Of a DNA stretch of 64,000 bases, positions 1 to 9,222 are shown piece after piece. Positions within the stretch are counted from its first letter, which is position 1. Each line of letters opens with the position of its first letter. The DNA lies in assembly GCF_030347995.1 (NCBI RefSeq), contig NZ_JAQIBC010000002.1, positions 310,001 to 374,000 of the forward strand, in the 5' to 3' direction. The notes under the pieces were generated by a model. It searched no databases, had not been told where the DNA came from, and saw only the letters and a program-made list of their open reading frames with translations. The DNA comes from Sulfurovum xiamenensis (GTDB taxonomy: Bacteria; Campylobacterota; Campylobacteria; Campylobacterales; Sulfurovaceae). The position numbers and the translations under genes were made by a program.

Positions 1-2
1 CC

Positions 3-1304
3 ACGATAGAGATGATGAATGGTTCTGTCGATGTGGATGTCTGTGTCATAGATGAGATCCAGATGATCGCAGACCGCGACAGAGGATGGGCTTGGGCCAA
101 TGCACTCATAGGAGTACCAGCCAGAAAAGTCATACTTACAGGATCAAGTGATGCACTTCACGCGGTCAAAGAACTCTGTGAGTATCTGGATGAAGAGTTG
201 GAAATTGTCCATTTTGAGCGGAAAAATGAACTCACCATGCTGCCCAACCCTACTTCCATGAAGCATATAGAACCCCAAACCGCGGTCGTAGCTTTTTCCA
301 GACGTGATGTTCTTTCACTCAAACAGCAACTCAGCGAAAAATATTCTGTCTCTGTCGTATATGGTAACCTTTCTCCTGAGGTCAGACGGGAAGAAGCCAG
401 ACGTTTTAGAGAAGGTGAAAGCCAGATACTCGTCGCCACAGATGCCATAGCTATGGGACTTAACCTCCCTATCAAGACACTACTTTTTTCAAAAGACAAC
501 AAGTTTGATGGCTTACGCAGACGTGAACTTCTTCCTACAGAAGTCCTCCAGATATCAGGACGGGCAGGACGTTACGGTTTTGAAGAAAAAGGATATGTAG
601 GTGCTTTGGATGAGACTGCACTGGATACCATCACTTCAGCTTTTCATATGCCGCTTCCAGACCTTAAATTACCTGTCTCTGTCATGGCCAGCTTAGAACA
701 TGTCATGCTCATCGGTGAAATACTCGAAACAGACAATATTTTAGATATTCTTGCATTTTTTTCCGAAAATATGGAGTTTGAAGGTCCTTTTGTTGCTGCT
801 AACATTGATTCTATGCTGGAGATAGCTGCTATTGTCAGTGAATACAGTCTGGATCTGAAAACACGTTATTATCTCTCTTGTGCACCGGCAAGTATCTCAT
901 CACCCTATATAGAATCCGTATTCCACCGTTATATCCGTCAGATCGAAGCGGGAGGGAAAGTACTTTATATACCGCCACGAGACCTTCCTGCTTTTGCACA
1001 GACCAATGACATGCTGCTTAATGCAGAGGACAGAGTAAGAGAGATCTCACTCTATCTGTGGCTCTCTTTCAAATTCCCGGATATTTTTCAGGATACTGAC
1101 AAAGCTGTAGCAGCCAGAGTACGACTGAACAACTTCATCGAGAATTCTCTTAGACAAGGACACTTCACCAAACAGTGTCGCAGGTGTGGGAAGGTACTTG
1201 ATTTTTCTTACAGATTTTCTATTTGTGATGAGTGCCATAATCAAAACAGAAGAGGTTCAGGATCTTCAAGCTATGGTGGCTATCGCGGCCGAAAACGACG
1301 CTAA
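3..1304 (+). CDS. SUV3-like ATP-dependent RNA helicase, 5' end cut by window edge
   Basis: The frame is open to the left edge (in-frame codons lie before the first ATG at 12), so this is the C-terminal part of a longer protein. The visible part starts just before the DEAD-like box VIDEIQMI, followed by motif III-like LTGSSDA, a helicase C domain with VATDAIAMGLNLP and the motif VI segment QISGRAGRYG. This combination is typical of SUV3/mitochondrial-type superfamily 2 RNA helicases. The C-terminus has a CxxC...CxxC zinc-ribbon-like motif (CRRCGK, CDECH) and an RG/GS-rich basic tail, a common RNA-binding ending. The ATP-binding N-terminal lobe lies outside the window. It probably unwinds RNA in the cytoplasm during RNA turnover; the specific substrate is unknown. 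Confidence 0.88.
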   Translation, partial: TIEMMNGSVDVDVCVIDEIQMIADRDRGWAWANALIGVPARKVILTGSSDALHAVKELCEYLDEELEIVHFERKNELTMLPNPTSMKHIEPQTAVVAFSRRDVLSLKQQLSEKYSVSVVYGNLSPEVRREEARRFREGESQILVATDAIAMGLNLPIKTLLFSKDNKFDGLRRRELLPTEVLQISGRAGRYGFEEKGYVGALDETALDTITSAFHMPLPDLKLPVSVMASLEHVMLIGEILETDNILDILAFFSENMEFEGPFVAANIDSMLEIAAIVSEYSLDLKTRYYLSCAPASISSPYIESVFHRYIRQIEAGGKVLYIPPRDLPAFAQTNDMLLNAEDRVREISLYLWLSFKFPDIFQDTDKAVAARVRLNNFIENSLRQGHFTKQCRRCGKVLDFSYRFSICDECHNQNRRGSGSSSYGGYRGRKRR

Positions 1305-1352
1305 ACGATACTATAATTGAATTTGAAACAGGTTCACAGTGATGAGAGACGT

Positions 1353-1841
1353 ATGAAGATAAACAAAGTATCAAAAAAAGAGCAGCTCATGAGTATTGAA
1401 AATCTTGCTTATCAGATATGGTATGAACATTACACACCGATCATAGGAGAGTATCAGGTGGCGTATATGTTAAAGAAGTTTCAATCCGTTGAAGCAATGA
1501 CGGAACAGATAAAAAATGGCTTTTTATACTTTTTAATTCTGGATGACAATGTACCTCTGGGATACATGAGTGTGGAACCTCTCCACGATACACTGTTCCT
1601 AAGTAAATTCTATGTAACAGAGGCTGAACGTGGTAAAGGGTATGGACGAAAAATGATAGCCTATCTGGAAGCTTTAGCTCAAAAAAAAGATCTTAACAAA
1701 ATTTCACTCACAGTCAATAAGTATAATAGAGAAAGCATTGCTATGTATGAAAAAGTTGGTTTTGTTATTTCCGGTAGTGTAGTCAAAGATATCGGTGAAG
1801 GTTTTGTCATGGATGATTATCAAATGGAAAAATTACTGTAA
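1353..1841 (+). CDS. GNAT family N-acetyltransferase
   Basis: A GNAT-fold acetyltransferase that transfers an acetyl group from acetyl-CoA to an unknown amine. The acetyl-CoA pyrophosphate loop is visible as ERGKGYGRK, preceded by the beta-4 strand LFLSKFYV and followed by the typical NRESIAMYEKVGFVI segment. Length (162 aa) suits a single GNAT domain. I chose ATG 1353, preceded by a GAGAG Shine-Dalgarno-like stretch; an in-frame TTG at 1317 would add 12 residues that do not look conserved. It stands alone between the helicase and the pseudouridine synthase. The substrate cannot be told from sequence. Confidence 0.85.
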   Translation: MKINKVSKKEQLMSIENLAYQIWYEHYTPIIGEYQVAYMLKKFQSVEAMTEQIKNGFLYFLILDDNVPLGYMSVEPLHDTLFLSKFYVTEAERGKGYGRKMIAYLEALAQKKDLNKISLTVNKYNRESIAMYEKVGFVISGSVVKDIGEGFVMDDYQMEKLL

Positions 1842-1925
1842 TATCATGATCTACTATGACTGAAAAAGCATTTAATTGTGCCTTACAGAAAGACTAGATA
1901 AGAAAAAAATAGAAAGGCACTCACA

Positions 1926-2783
1926 ATGGCAGAAAAATTCATAGTCAAAGAGAGATCCAAACTCTTGGATTTTCTTTTTAACCACCTTAAAGGTTGGTCC
2001 AAAAAAACTATCAAACAGCGCTTACAAGGTTCCAATATTGCAGTCAATGGTGAGATTATTACCAAACATGATTTTTCTTTACATCTCAATGATGTGGTAG
2101 AAGTGGGGGTCGTTAAAAAAGCTTCGACACCGGTACAGACACTACAAAAGGTTGAGATCATCTATCAAGATAAAGATATCATTGCTATTAATAAGCCTGC
2201 CGGGCTTTTATCTGTGGGGAACACGACAGAAAACAAGCAGCATGCCCTTGCCATATTGAGAAATCAACTCTCCCGTGGGAAAAAAGAAGTGAAGCTCTGG
2301 CCTGTACATCGATTGGATCGTGATACCTCGGGCATACTTCTCTTTGCAACATCCAAAGAGATGAGAGAAGCTGTGATGGACAAATGGAGTAACTCTGAAA
2401 AAATCTATCTGGCTATCGTTGAAGGTTGTCCAAAAGAGAAAAAAGGGACCATAGACCAGCCCTTAAGAGCAGATGAAAAAGTCTACCGTATGCATGTAGG
2501 TAAACATCCCGATGCAAAACCTGCCATTACCCACTATGAAGTGAAACAAAGTACCTCTGATCGCTCTTTACTGGAGGTCAGGATAGAGACAGGAAGACAG
2601 CACCAGATACGGGCACATATGGCCTGGCTTGGACACAGTATCATCGGTGATGAACGTTATGGAACCAAAGGTGAAAGAATGGGACTTCATGCACAAAAAC
2701 TGACTATTATCCATCCTCTAAAGCAAAATCCTATAACATTTGAAATAGACGCTCCGAGGGATTTTTATGCACTTTTACGTTAA
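1926..2783 (+). CDS. RluA-family pseudouridine synthase
   Basis: Isomerises uridine to pseudouridine in structured RNA (rRNA or tRNA). The N-terminus (about residues 10-60) is an S4-type RNA-binding domain (KTIKQRLQGSNIAVNGE). The catalytic domain carries the motif HRLDRDTSG with the nucleophilic Asp, and a later GRQHQIRAHMAWLGHSIIGD block that is diagnostic for RluA/RluC/RluD enzymes. Length 285 aa is normal. ATG 1926 is preceded by GAAAGG. Which position it modifies cannot be assigned from sequence alone. Confidence 0.93.
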   Translation: MAEKFIVKERSKLLDFLFNHLKGWSKKTIKQRLQGSNIAVNGEIITKHDFSLHLNDVVEVGVVKKASTPVQTLQKVEIIYQDKDIIAINKPAGLLSVGNTTENKQHALAILRNQLSRGKKEVKLWPVHRLDRDTSGILLFATSKEMREAVMDKWSNSEKIYLAIVEGCPKEKKGTIDQPLRADEKVYRMHVGKHPDAKPAITHYEVKQSTSDRSLLEVRIETGRQHQIRAHMAWLGHSIIGDERYGTKGERMGLHAQKLTIIHPLKQNPITFEIDAPRDFYALLR

Positions 2784-2957
2784 ATATGTAATATCATTCA
2801 TCTGATATCTAAACTACAATGCTAAAGTTTGACTCGTTCTTAACACCGTGACACTCTCTACTTTTCTACACACTTTTTTAAATTGTGGTATACTGTATAT
2901 ATTTTCCGGGTCAAGAAAACCTATAAAAAATAGTTTATCAACCCAAGAGGAGATTTC

Positions 2958-3152
2958 ATGAATATTAAAATCATTTCTATCATTGCACTGATAGTGCTGG
3001 TTGTTTTGTTTATTGTTCAAAATATTGCTGTAGTAGAAATTACATTTTTATTCTGGTCTCTCCAAATGTCGCGTGCCTTGCTTATTTTTTTCCTGCTTGC
3101 TATTGGTATCGCAATAGGTTGGCTTTTGCATGCCCACTTTAAAGGTGACTGA
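2958..3152 (+). CDS. Small LapA-like membrane protein (DUF1049)
   Basis: A 64 aa protein with two hydrophobic helices (about residues 3-25 and 38-58) separated by a short NIAVVEITFLFWSLQMS segment, the pattern of the lipopolysaccharide assembly protein A (LapA)/DUF1049 family. In Enterobacteria LapA acts with LapB in controlling LpxC turnover; no lapB is next to it here, so its role is uncertain. A clear AGGAG lies 7-8 bases before ATG 2958. Confidence 0.75.
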   Translation: MNIKIISIIALIVLVVLFIVQNIAVVEITFLFWSLQMSRALLIFFLLAIGIAIGWLLHAHFKGD

Positions 3153-3210
3153 TATTCCAATGATATCCTATATAGAACACATATGGTTATGATGTGGTTC
3201 TCATTTTTGC

Positions 3211-3216
3211 TATAAT
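3211..3216 (+). promoter_or_regulatory. Extended -10 promoter of the DEAD-box helicase gene
   Basis: TTTTTGCTATAATGG contains a perfect TATAAT with an upstream TGC extension and a T-rich stretch in place of a -35 box, the usual form in Campylobacterota. It is the only such element in the gap before the helicase gene. Confidence 0.6.
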
Positions 3217-3258
3217 GGCAACAAAACTATTTAATTTTTATATCACTACTCTATAGAT

Positions 3259-4557
3259 TTGAAAGGAAATATCATCAAATCATTTGAAAAACTCAATTTA
3301 CATCCCGATATTTTAAAAGCCATAGCTCATGCAAAGTATGAGCAAACAACGATCATACAGAACAAGGTCATACCCCCGGCACTTAAAGGCGCAGACATAC
3401 TTGGTGCATCAAAGTCCGGTACGGGAAAAACAGCCGCCTATGTATTGCCCCTGCTCAATAAACTGCAGAAAATCGTAAAACATGACCAAAAAGTTGTGAG
3501 AGCGCTGATCATTGTTCCTACGATCGAGCTTGTAGACCAGGTCTCTCGTACAATCAACGATTTTAGCAGATATCTGGATATTAAGAATGTAAAGATTCAA
3601 GGTGGGATACACAAGAGTGCACAACTTGAAAGGCTCTCCCAGGGAGCTGACATTATTGTTGCTACACCAGGAAGATTACAAAACTTCATAGAAGATAAAA
3701 AGATCAACCTCGATTACATCAATACTGTGATCTTAGATGAAGCAGATACGATGCTTGAACTTGGGTTTCTAAGTGAAATACAAGGCATACTCAAGCATTG
3801 TGTGCAACCCAAACAGACTATGATGTTCTCTGCAACTATTTCACAGAATATTAAAAAACTTGCGAAAGAGTTTTTACGTGACCCGGCTATAGTAGAAGTA
3901 AGCCAACGAAGGGATGTTGTTGATTTCATTGCACACAGAGCCTATAAAGTTGATAAAGCCAGAAAAGCAGAACTAACAGCAAAACTCATCCAGGATATGC
4001 ACTTAGATCAAGTCTTGTTATTTGCCAGTACAAAAGAGTCTGCCAATAAGATCTATGAATACCTAAGAAGTCAAAATATACGTACCTCCATTATACACGG
4101 TGATCTTACAAGAGGTGCCAGAGCAAAATCCCTGGCTCTTTTGAAAAGCGGGAAAACACAGGTTTTGGTAGCCACAGACATTGCGGCTAGGGGTATAGAT
4201 ATCAAAGAACTCTCTATGGTCATTAATTATGACATGCCTGAAGGGACGGATGACTTTACACACCGTGTAGGAAGAACCGGTAGAGCGAACCATAAGGGAT
4301 CGGTCATTTCTATTTTAACCACGAGAGATTATGATGTTTTCTCTAAAATGGAAAGAAATTTACGCCTGAATATCAAGAGAGAGATCTATCCAGGTTTTGA
4401 ACTGACAGACAAACAGCCAAGACAAAAGCAGCCAAAGAAAAAGTCACTGATCGAGAGAAAAGGAAAATTTGACTTTCATAAACAAAAGATGCAGAAGAAA
4501 AGTGCGCAAAAAAAGAGCGCTCAAACAAAGAAGAAGCAACCAGGACGAAAAAAATAA
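3259..4557 (+). CDS. DEAD-box ATP-dependent RNA helicase (RhlE-like)
   Basis: Superfamily 2 RNA helicase that remodels RNA duplexes using ATP. Motifs are visible in order: Q motif (QTTIIQNKVIPPAL), motif I SKSGTGKTAAY, Ia PTIEL, Ib TPGRL, II LDEADTML, III FSATIS, then IV-VI ending in VATDIAARGIDI and HRVGRTGRANH. The C-terminus is very Lys/Gln rich, as is common for RhlE-type proteins. The start is uncertain. TTG 3259 is the only canonical start but lacks a Shine-Dalgarno sequence, whereas AAAGGA at 3262-3267 sits 6 bases before an ATC codon at 3274 that matches the family's usual N-terminus (KSFEKLNL). It converges with the cardiolipin synthase gene, 5 bases away. Confidence 0.93.
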   Translation: MKGNIIKSFEKLNLHPDILKAIAHAKYEQTTIIQNKVIPPALKGADILGASKSGTGKTAAYVLPLLNKLQKIVKHDQKVVRALIIVPTIELVDQVSRTINDFSRYLDIKNVKIQGGIHKSAQLERLSQGADIIVATPGRLQNFIEDKKINLDYINTVILDEADTMLELGFLSEIQGILKHCVQPKQTMMFSATISQNIKKLAKEFLRDPAIVEVSQRRDVVDFIAHRAYKVDKARKAELTAKLIQDMHLDQVLLFASTKESANKIYEYLRSQNIRTSIIHGDLTRGARAKSLALLKSGKTQVLVATDIAARGIDIKELSMVINYDMPEGTDDFTHRVGRTGRANHKGSVISILTTRDYDVFSKMERNLRLNIKREIYPGFELTDKQPRQKQPKKKSLIERKGKFDFHKQKMQKKSAQKKSAQTKKKQPGRKK

Positions 4558-4562
4558 AAATA

Positions 4563-5855
4563 TTACAGTAGTGGTGCAAACACTTTCATCACATTTTCAA
4601 AAGCTTCACGCAGTTTAGATGGCTTTTCCATTCCTCTACTTGAATGGTTTATCAATCCATTCATCCAACTTTCAATACTCTCTATAAATTGTGGAGAGTA
4701 GACAAATGTGACCACCTCATAATTCAAAAAAAGACTGCGATTGTCAAAATTGACCGATCCTACCATACCACCGACATTATCAAAAAGTATGGCCTTTGCA
4801 TGCAGCATTTCACCTTCATACAAAACCACGTCCGCACCTATCTCATCGAGTTCACGCATATATGCACTTCTTCCCATATCCGCCAGGAGATGATCAGAAT
4901 TTTTAGGGGTGATCAACTTGATATCAACCCCTTTATGATGGGCTATGACTAATGCCTGTATCATATTTTCATCTGGTACAAAATAAGGGGTGACGATCCA
5001 GATACGTTTTTTCGCATTATAGATAGCATTCAAAAGTGCCTCATAAAGTGCATCGGTTGGAATATCCGGACCTGAGGGAACCACTTGTACCCTACTCTCT
5101 CCCTCGCATGACTCTTCTATCTTAAGCTCTATGTTCTTCTCTTCTTTGGTCGCATAGATCCAGTCATTTTGAAAAATATGATAAAAATGGTAAACAGAAG
5201 GTCCCTTCAAACAGTAAAGCAGGTCTTCCCAGCGTTTAGTGCCATCCGCTTCTCCCATATATTCATTACTCAGGTTCATACCGCCGCTGAGCAGTGTTGT
5301 CTGATCAAAGAGATAAATTTTGCGATGGTTGCGAAGATTAATATAGTTTTGAAAAGGTCTTTTCAGGATTGGGGTAAAAAATGCCACCTCCCCGCCCGCT
5401 TTTTTTAATGCTTTAAACCCTTTTTGATTGAAGCTAGCCCCTAGAGAGCCCACCAGGTCCATAAGCAATCGTACCTTTATTCCCTCTTTGGCCTTTTCTG
5501 TCAATGCGTCCAACACTGTCTGGGTCATTGTATCAAACTGAAAAATATAGGTACAGATATCGATACTCTGTTTTGCCTGACCGATCTCTTTGAGTAGTCG
5601 ATCATACGCATCTGTATTATTCGTAATCAGTTCAAAGCTATTTCCTGTTGTTGCAGGAGGCATCCCGTTTTTCTGCAAAAGATTTTGAAAAGCATGATGT
5701 GCATCATCTGATTCATGAAGGGGATGTTCACAGGCATGATCAAACTTCACATATTCTTTTTTATGTTTCCCTTCACGCTTTCGTATACCGATAAGAAAAT
5801 AGAGCGGTACAACAATGTAAGGTAAAAAGAAAATAGACAACATCCATGAGATCAT
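4563..5855 (-). CDS. cls: Cardiolipin synthase (phospholipase D superfamily)
   Basis: Membrane enzyme that condenses phosphatidylglycerol to cardiolipin. It has two HKD-type PLD motifs: NHRKIYLFDQTTLLSGGMN in the first half and LHAKAILFDNVGGMVGSVN in the second. An N-terminal hydrophobic stretch (MLSIFFLPYIVVPLYFLIG) is the second membrane helix of the family. The frame continues upstream of ATG 5855 for 38 codons with another membrane helix (STYFLVILAGIFVFSA) and the family-typical SPTS just before the ATG. No canonical start exists there, but GAGGAG lies 6 bases before an ATC at 5969-5967, so the true start is probably 5969. Confidence 0.9.
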   Translation of the reverse strand: MISWMLSIFFLPYIVVPLYFLIGIRKREGKHKKEYVKFDHACEHPLHESDDAHHAFQNLLQKNGMPPATTGNSFELITNNTDAYDRLLKEIGQAKQSIDICTYIFQFDTMTQTVLDALTEKAKEGIKVRLLMDLVGSLGASFNQKGFKALKKAGGEVAFFTPILKRPFQNYINLRNHRKIYLFDQTTLLSGGMNLSNEYMGEADGTKRWEDLLYCLKGPSVYHFYHIFQNDWIYATKEEKNIELKIEESCEGESRVQVVPSGPDIPTDALYEALLNAIYNAKKRIWIVTPYFVPDENMIQALVIAHHKGVDIKLITPKNSDHLLADMGRSAYMRELDEIGADVVLYEGEMLHAKAILFDNVGGMVGSVNFDNRSLFLNYEVVTFVYSPQFIESIESWMNGLINHSSRGMEKPSKLREAFENVMKVFAPLL

Positions 5856-6119
5856 ACTGGTAGGAGAGCGTTTTTGATAGAGAATATGACTGAGTGCAGA
5901 GAAAACAAAAATACCGGCAAGTATAACCAGAAAATAAGTACTGATAAACTGTAAAGGTGTAACGTCGATGGGTGACTCCTCTCTGAATACGTTTTGAAAA
6001 TCTCAATCCTTTTATGGATTGATTATAACATAAAGAGAAGTTTTGAAAGCAAACTTTTATAAGTATCAAACAGAATTATCGAGAGATACAAGCCTCTGGC
6101 CTGGATCTCTTATGATCCA

Positions 6120-6770
6120 TTAAACCTGTGAACTTGTATGTGGTACTTTGATCTTTGTTCCATTGTTTTCAATTTTCTCTTTGATTTTTTCTGTTTCTGA
6201 TCTCTCATTAGGCTTTTTCACCTCTTTTCCATTTCCTGCAGGCTGTGCAAGACTCTTTTTCTTCTGAAGTGTTAAAACAAGCAAGCCATTTTTATATTCG
6301 CTTTTTAAACTTCTGGGATCTGCATCTTGGGGTAATGTTTCACTGCGTTGTATCATGCTCACGTAATGCTGTTGCATTTTCATATTCGGCTCATTACTCT
6401 TCTTGACCGTATCTACCGTTGCTTTTAAATGTAAAATACCGTCATTAATGGAAATATCTATCTGATTGTTTTGATTTTCGGGTATTTGCGTATGGTACTC
6501 ATAATGGGTACCTTTGTCTTCCAATAAAGTGGCTGTTCTCGTACGATTACCGGGGATGAATGTTTGTTTGGTAGGGTAATTCCAGAGTTTAGTACGTTGA
6601 TTCATACGTTCTTGCATACGTTCAAAAACCTTATCCATCTCTTTTTGCATCTGATACATCTCTTTAAAGATATCATCTCCAAATGGATCATCGAAAAAAG
6701 GATCATTTGCCTGTAGCGAAACCATGGTCATAAAAGGCAGAAGAAACAATGAAATTTTTTTACTGAACAT
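6120..6770 (-). CDS. Hsp20/alpha-crystallin-like protein with signal peptide
   Basis: A small heat-shock-type protein: the C-terminal half carries an alpha-crystallin-like domain (DISINDGILHLKATV...RSETLPQDADPRSLKSEY, then NGLLVLTLQKKK), the fold that binds unfolding proteins without ATP. Unusually, residues 1-21 form a clear Sec signal peptide (MFSKKISLFLLPFMTMVSLQA, cleavage before NDPFF), so the product should act in the periplasm. Between them lies a Met/Gln/Glu-rich coiled-coil-like stretch. The C-terminal tail is hydrophilic and contains IKV, resembling the I-x-I/V oligomerisation motif. It is monocistronic. Confidence 0.85.
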   Translation of the reverse strand: MFSKKISLFLLPFMTMVSLQANDPFFDDPFGDDIFKEMYQMQKEMDKVFERMQERMNQRTKLWNYPTKQTFIPGNRTRTATLLEDKGTHYEYHTQIPENQNNQIDISINDGILHLKATVDTVKKSNEPNMKMQQHYVSMIQRSETLPQDADPRSLKSEYKNGLLVLTLQKKKSLAQPAGNGKEVKKPNERSETEKIKEKIENNGTKIKVPHTSSQV

Positions 6771-6891
6771 GTAGTGCTCCTTACATAGAATATAGTGATC
6801 ATAAAAGTATAAAAAAGGTAGGTTAATCGTTTTTTAATACCCATTCCACAAGTAAAGCACCACCCATAGCTATTATCTCCAAGGCATTCGC

Positions 6892-6897
6892 TATAAT
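6892..6897 (+). promoter_or_regulatory. -10 element upstream of the DUF819/epimerase pair
   Basis: A TATAAT preceded by TTCGC, about 40 bases before ATG 6937. No other promoter-like element is seen before the two co-directional genes. Confidence 0.55.
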
Positions 6898-6936
6898 ACA
6901 GATCAAATGATTGATAGTTTATATTGAGGGTTGTAG

Positions 6937-8100
6937 ATGATCGAAGATGGATTCACTTATGTTGCTTTACTAGTAATGATAGGCTCTGCCATCGTATATA
7001 CTGAGAAGAAGAGCCGACATAAGCTCTTTACTTATCTCCCCTCTATCGTCATACTCTATTTTGTCGTCATGCTTTTTTCTACCTTTGAAGTATGGCATAA
7101 ATCTGAGTCAGTCACCCTAACCTATACGTTTCTGAAGTCCTACCTGCTCCCGGCGATGATCTTTTTAATGTTACTATCTGCAGATATGAGAGAGATCTTT
7201 AAACTGGGTAACAAGATGTTATTCACTTTCTTTTTAGCCTCTGTAAGTATCGCCATCGGATTCATAGGTACTTTTGCTCTGTTCCATACCTACTTTGAAC
7301 CTGATGCATGGAAAGCATTTGCGGCACTTTCAGGCTCGTGGATGGGAGGCACAGGAAATATGGTCGCGATACAAGGTGCCTTGGATCTCCCTGACTCTGC
7401 TATGGGATACACGCTGCTCATCGATTCCATTGACTATGCCATTTGGGTGATGATACTGCTTGCACTGGTACCCTTTGCCAAAACGTTTAACCTATGGAGT
7501 AAAGCCGATACTTCCGTGATAGATGAAGTAGGAGAAAAACTGGCCCATAATAATGCGCATAAAAAACCCGTGACATTTTTTGCCCTTTTTATTTTATTGA
7601 GTAGTGCCCTGTTCGTATCTGTAGGTGCACAGATTGGAGCATCATTCCTCCCGACTACTTCATTTCTTACGGCAACGACGTGGGTGGTCATCATAGCCAC
7701 ATTGTCAGGCATACTTTTTGCTATCACACCTTTAGCGAAGCTGTCAGGCGGTTCAGAAATGGCAAATATGATGCTCTATCTTATCGTGGCACTCATCGCT
7801 TCACGGGCCAATTTCTCCGAACTCACCGAAGCACCTCTTTATATCATTGCAGGTTTTGTCATCATCGTGATACATGGTAGTATCATGATACTCTTTGCCA
7901 AACTCTTCAAACTTGATCTTTTCTCTTTGGGTGTGGCTTCTTTAGCCAATATAGGCGGTGTGGCATCTGCTCCCATTTTAGCATCTGCCTACTCTAAAGC
8001 ACTCATACCCATAGGTGTGCTAATGGCAATGATGGGATATATCATAGGAACATTTGGAGGACTCATGGTAGGCAAGATATTAAAGATAATTGCAGGATAG
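6937..8100 (+). CDS. DUF819 family membrane transporter-like protein
   Basis: A polytopic inner-membrane protein (387 aa, about 11-12 hydrophobic segments) of the DUF819/YjcL family. The family signature GSWMGGTGNMVAIQGAL and the later LANIGGVASAPILASAY repeat are visible, reminiscent of the duplicated Gly-rich re-entrant regions of secondary transporters. The next gene starts 6 bases after its stop and encodes a dipeptide epimerase. The pairing suggests that it moves murein-derived dipeptides or a related amino-acid compound; this is inference. The start is supported by GAGGG before ATG 6937. Confidence 0.85.
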   Translation: MIEDGFTYVALLVMIGSAIVYTEKKSRHKLFTYLPSIVILYFVVMLFSTFEVWHKSESVTLTYTFLKSYLLPAMIFLMLLSADMREIFKLGNKMLFTFFLASVSIAIGFIGTFALFHTYFEPDAWKAFAALSGSWMGGTGNMVAIQGALDLPDSAMGYTLLIDSIDYAIWVMILLALVPFAKTFNLWSKADTSVIDEVGEKLAHNNAHKKPVTFFALFILLSSALFVSVGAQIGASFLPTTSFLTATTWVVIIATLSGILFAITPLAKLSGGSEMANMMLYLIVALIASRANFSELTEAPLYIIAGFVIIVIHGSIMILFAKLFKLDLFSLGVASLANIGGVASAPILASAYSKALIPIGVLMAMMGYIIGTFGGLMVGKILKIIAG

Positions 8101-8106
8101 AAGAGA

Positions 8107-9174
8107 ATGAAGATAAAAAATATACATATACGCACACTCAAAGCTCCGCTTAAGAAGCCCTTTATCACCTCGTTACGCCGTGTAGAGTCACTTGAAGATA
8201 TAGTGGTCATCATTGAATGTGATGATGGTACCGTGGGGGTTGGTGAAGGTGCTCCCACACCTGTCATTACAGGCGAGACCATGGGCTCTATGATCGCTGC
8301 TGTCGAGTATATCAAGCCATTTATCATAGGTCTTGATATAGAAGAGTTTGATGTTATATTAAATAATATACACACATCCATTCTGAAAAACACTACGGCC
8401 AAATCTGCCCTTGAGATAGCACTTTACGACTTGAAAGCCAAATCTCTCAAGCAGCCTCTTTATCAAATGCTTGGTGGTACAAAAAGAAATTTCAAAACGG
8501 ATATTACCATCAGCATGGGAGACATTGACAAAATGGTGTCAGACAGTCTTAATGCGGTGAATCTGGGCTATGATACACTGAAGATAAAAATAGGAGATGA
8601 TCCCAAAAAAGATGTGGAACGCGTCATTGCTATACATGAGGCACTGGATAAGAATATCACACTAAGACTTGATGCAAACCAGGGCTGGACAGCAGAAGAG
8701 AGTGTAGATCTCTTATATGCTTTGGAAAAACAGGACATTATCGCTGAGTTCATAGAACAGCCAGTTGCAGCAGATGATATAGAGGGACTTCGTTACATCA
8801 AAGAGAGAGTCCAGACCCCCCTACTTGCAGATGAGTCCATATTTTCTGTTAAAGATGCAAAAAGACTACTAAAGCTAGAGGCGATAGACTATGTCAATAT
8901 CAAATTGGCGAAGACAGCAGGTATCACGCAAGCTTTGGCATTGGCAGATCTCTCTAAAACATTCGGTGTCAAATGTATGATCGGATGTATGCTTGAAGGT
9001 CCCATCTCTGTAGCTGCCGGAGTTCATGTCGCTTCTGCCAAGGCAGATATCATTACGATGCTTGATCTGGATGCTGTGAGTTTATTGGCTTCTCATCCCG
9101 TAAAGACATCCATTGTTTTTAATGAAAGTGAGATCAGGCTCTCTGAAGATATTGGCTTAGGCGTATTGTATTAG
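8107..9174 (+). CDS. Dipeptide epimerase (L-Ala-D/L-Glu epimerase type)
   Basis: Enolase-superfamily enzyme of the muconate lactonising/mandelate racemase group, converting the stereochemistry of dipeptides such as L-Ala-D-Glu from peptidoglycan. The catalytic KxK motif (LKIKIGDD), metal ligands in LRLDANQGW, EFIEQPV and LLADESIF, and the second catalytic Lys in VNIKLAKTAG are all present in the right order. Length (355 aa) is normal. It is translationally close to the DUF819 membrane protein upstream, consistent with uptake and recycling of muropeptides. The dipeptide preference cannot be read from sequence. Confidence 0.93.
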   Translation: MKIKNIHIRTLKAPLKKPFITSLRRVESLEDIVVIIECDDGTVGVGEGAPTPVITGETMGSMIAAVEYIKPFIIGLDIEEFDVILNNIHTSILKNTTAKSALEIALYDLKAKSLKQPLYQMLGGTKRNFKTDITISMGDIDKMVSDSLNAVNLGYDTLKIKIGDDPKKDVERVIAIHEALDKNITLRLDANQGWTAEESVDLLYALEKQDIIAEFIEQPVAADDIEGLRYIKERVQTPLLADESIFSVKDAKRLLKLEAIDYVNIKLAKTAGITQALALADLSKTFGVKCMIGCMLEGPISVAAGVHVASAKADIITMLDLDAVSLLASHPVKTSIVFNESEIRLSEDIGLGVLY

Positions 9175-9222
9175 ATAAGGTAGATGATCTCTCTTGCCCG
9201 CAATCTATACTCTCAACCCAGA

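Noticed and set aside
5773-6069. Minus-strand frame of 98 codons upstream of cardiolipin synthase
   Set aside because: It is in a different frame from the evident N-terminal extension of Cls and has no domain or ribosome binding site.
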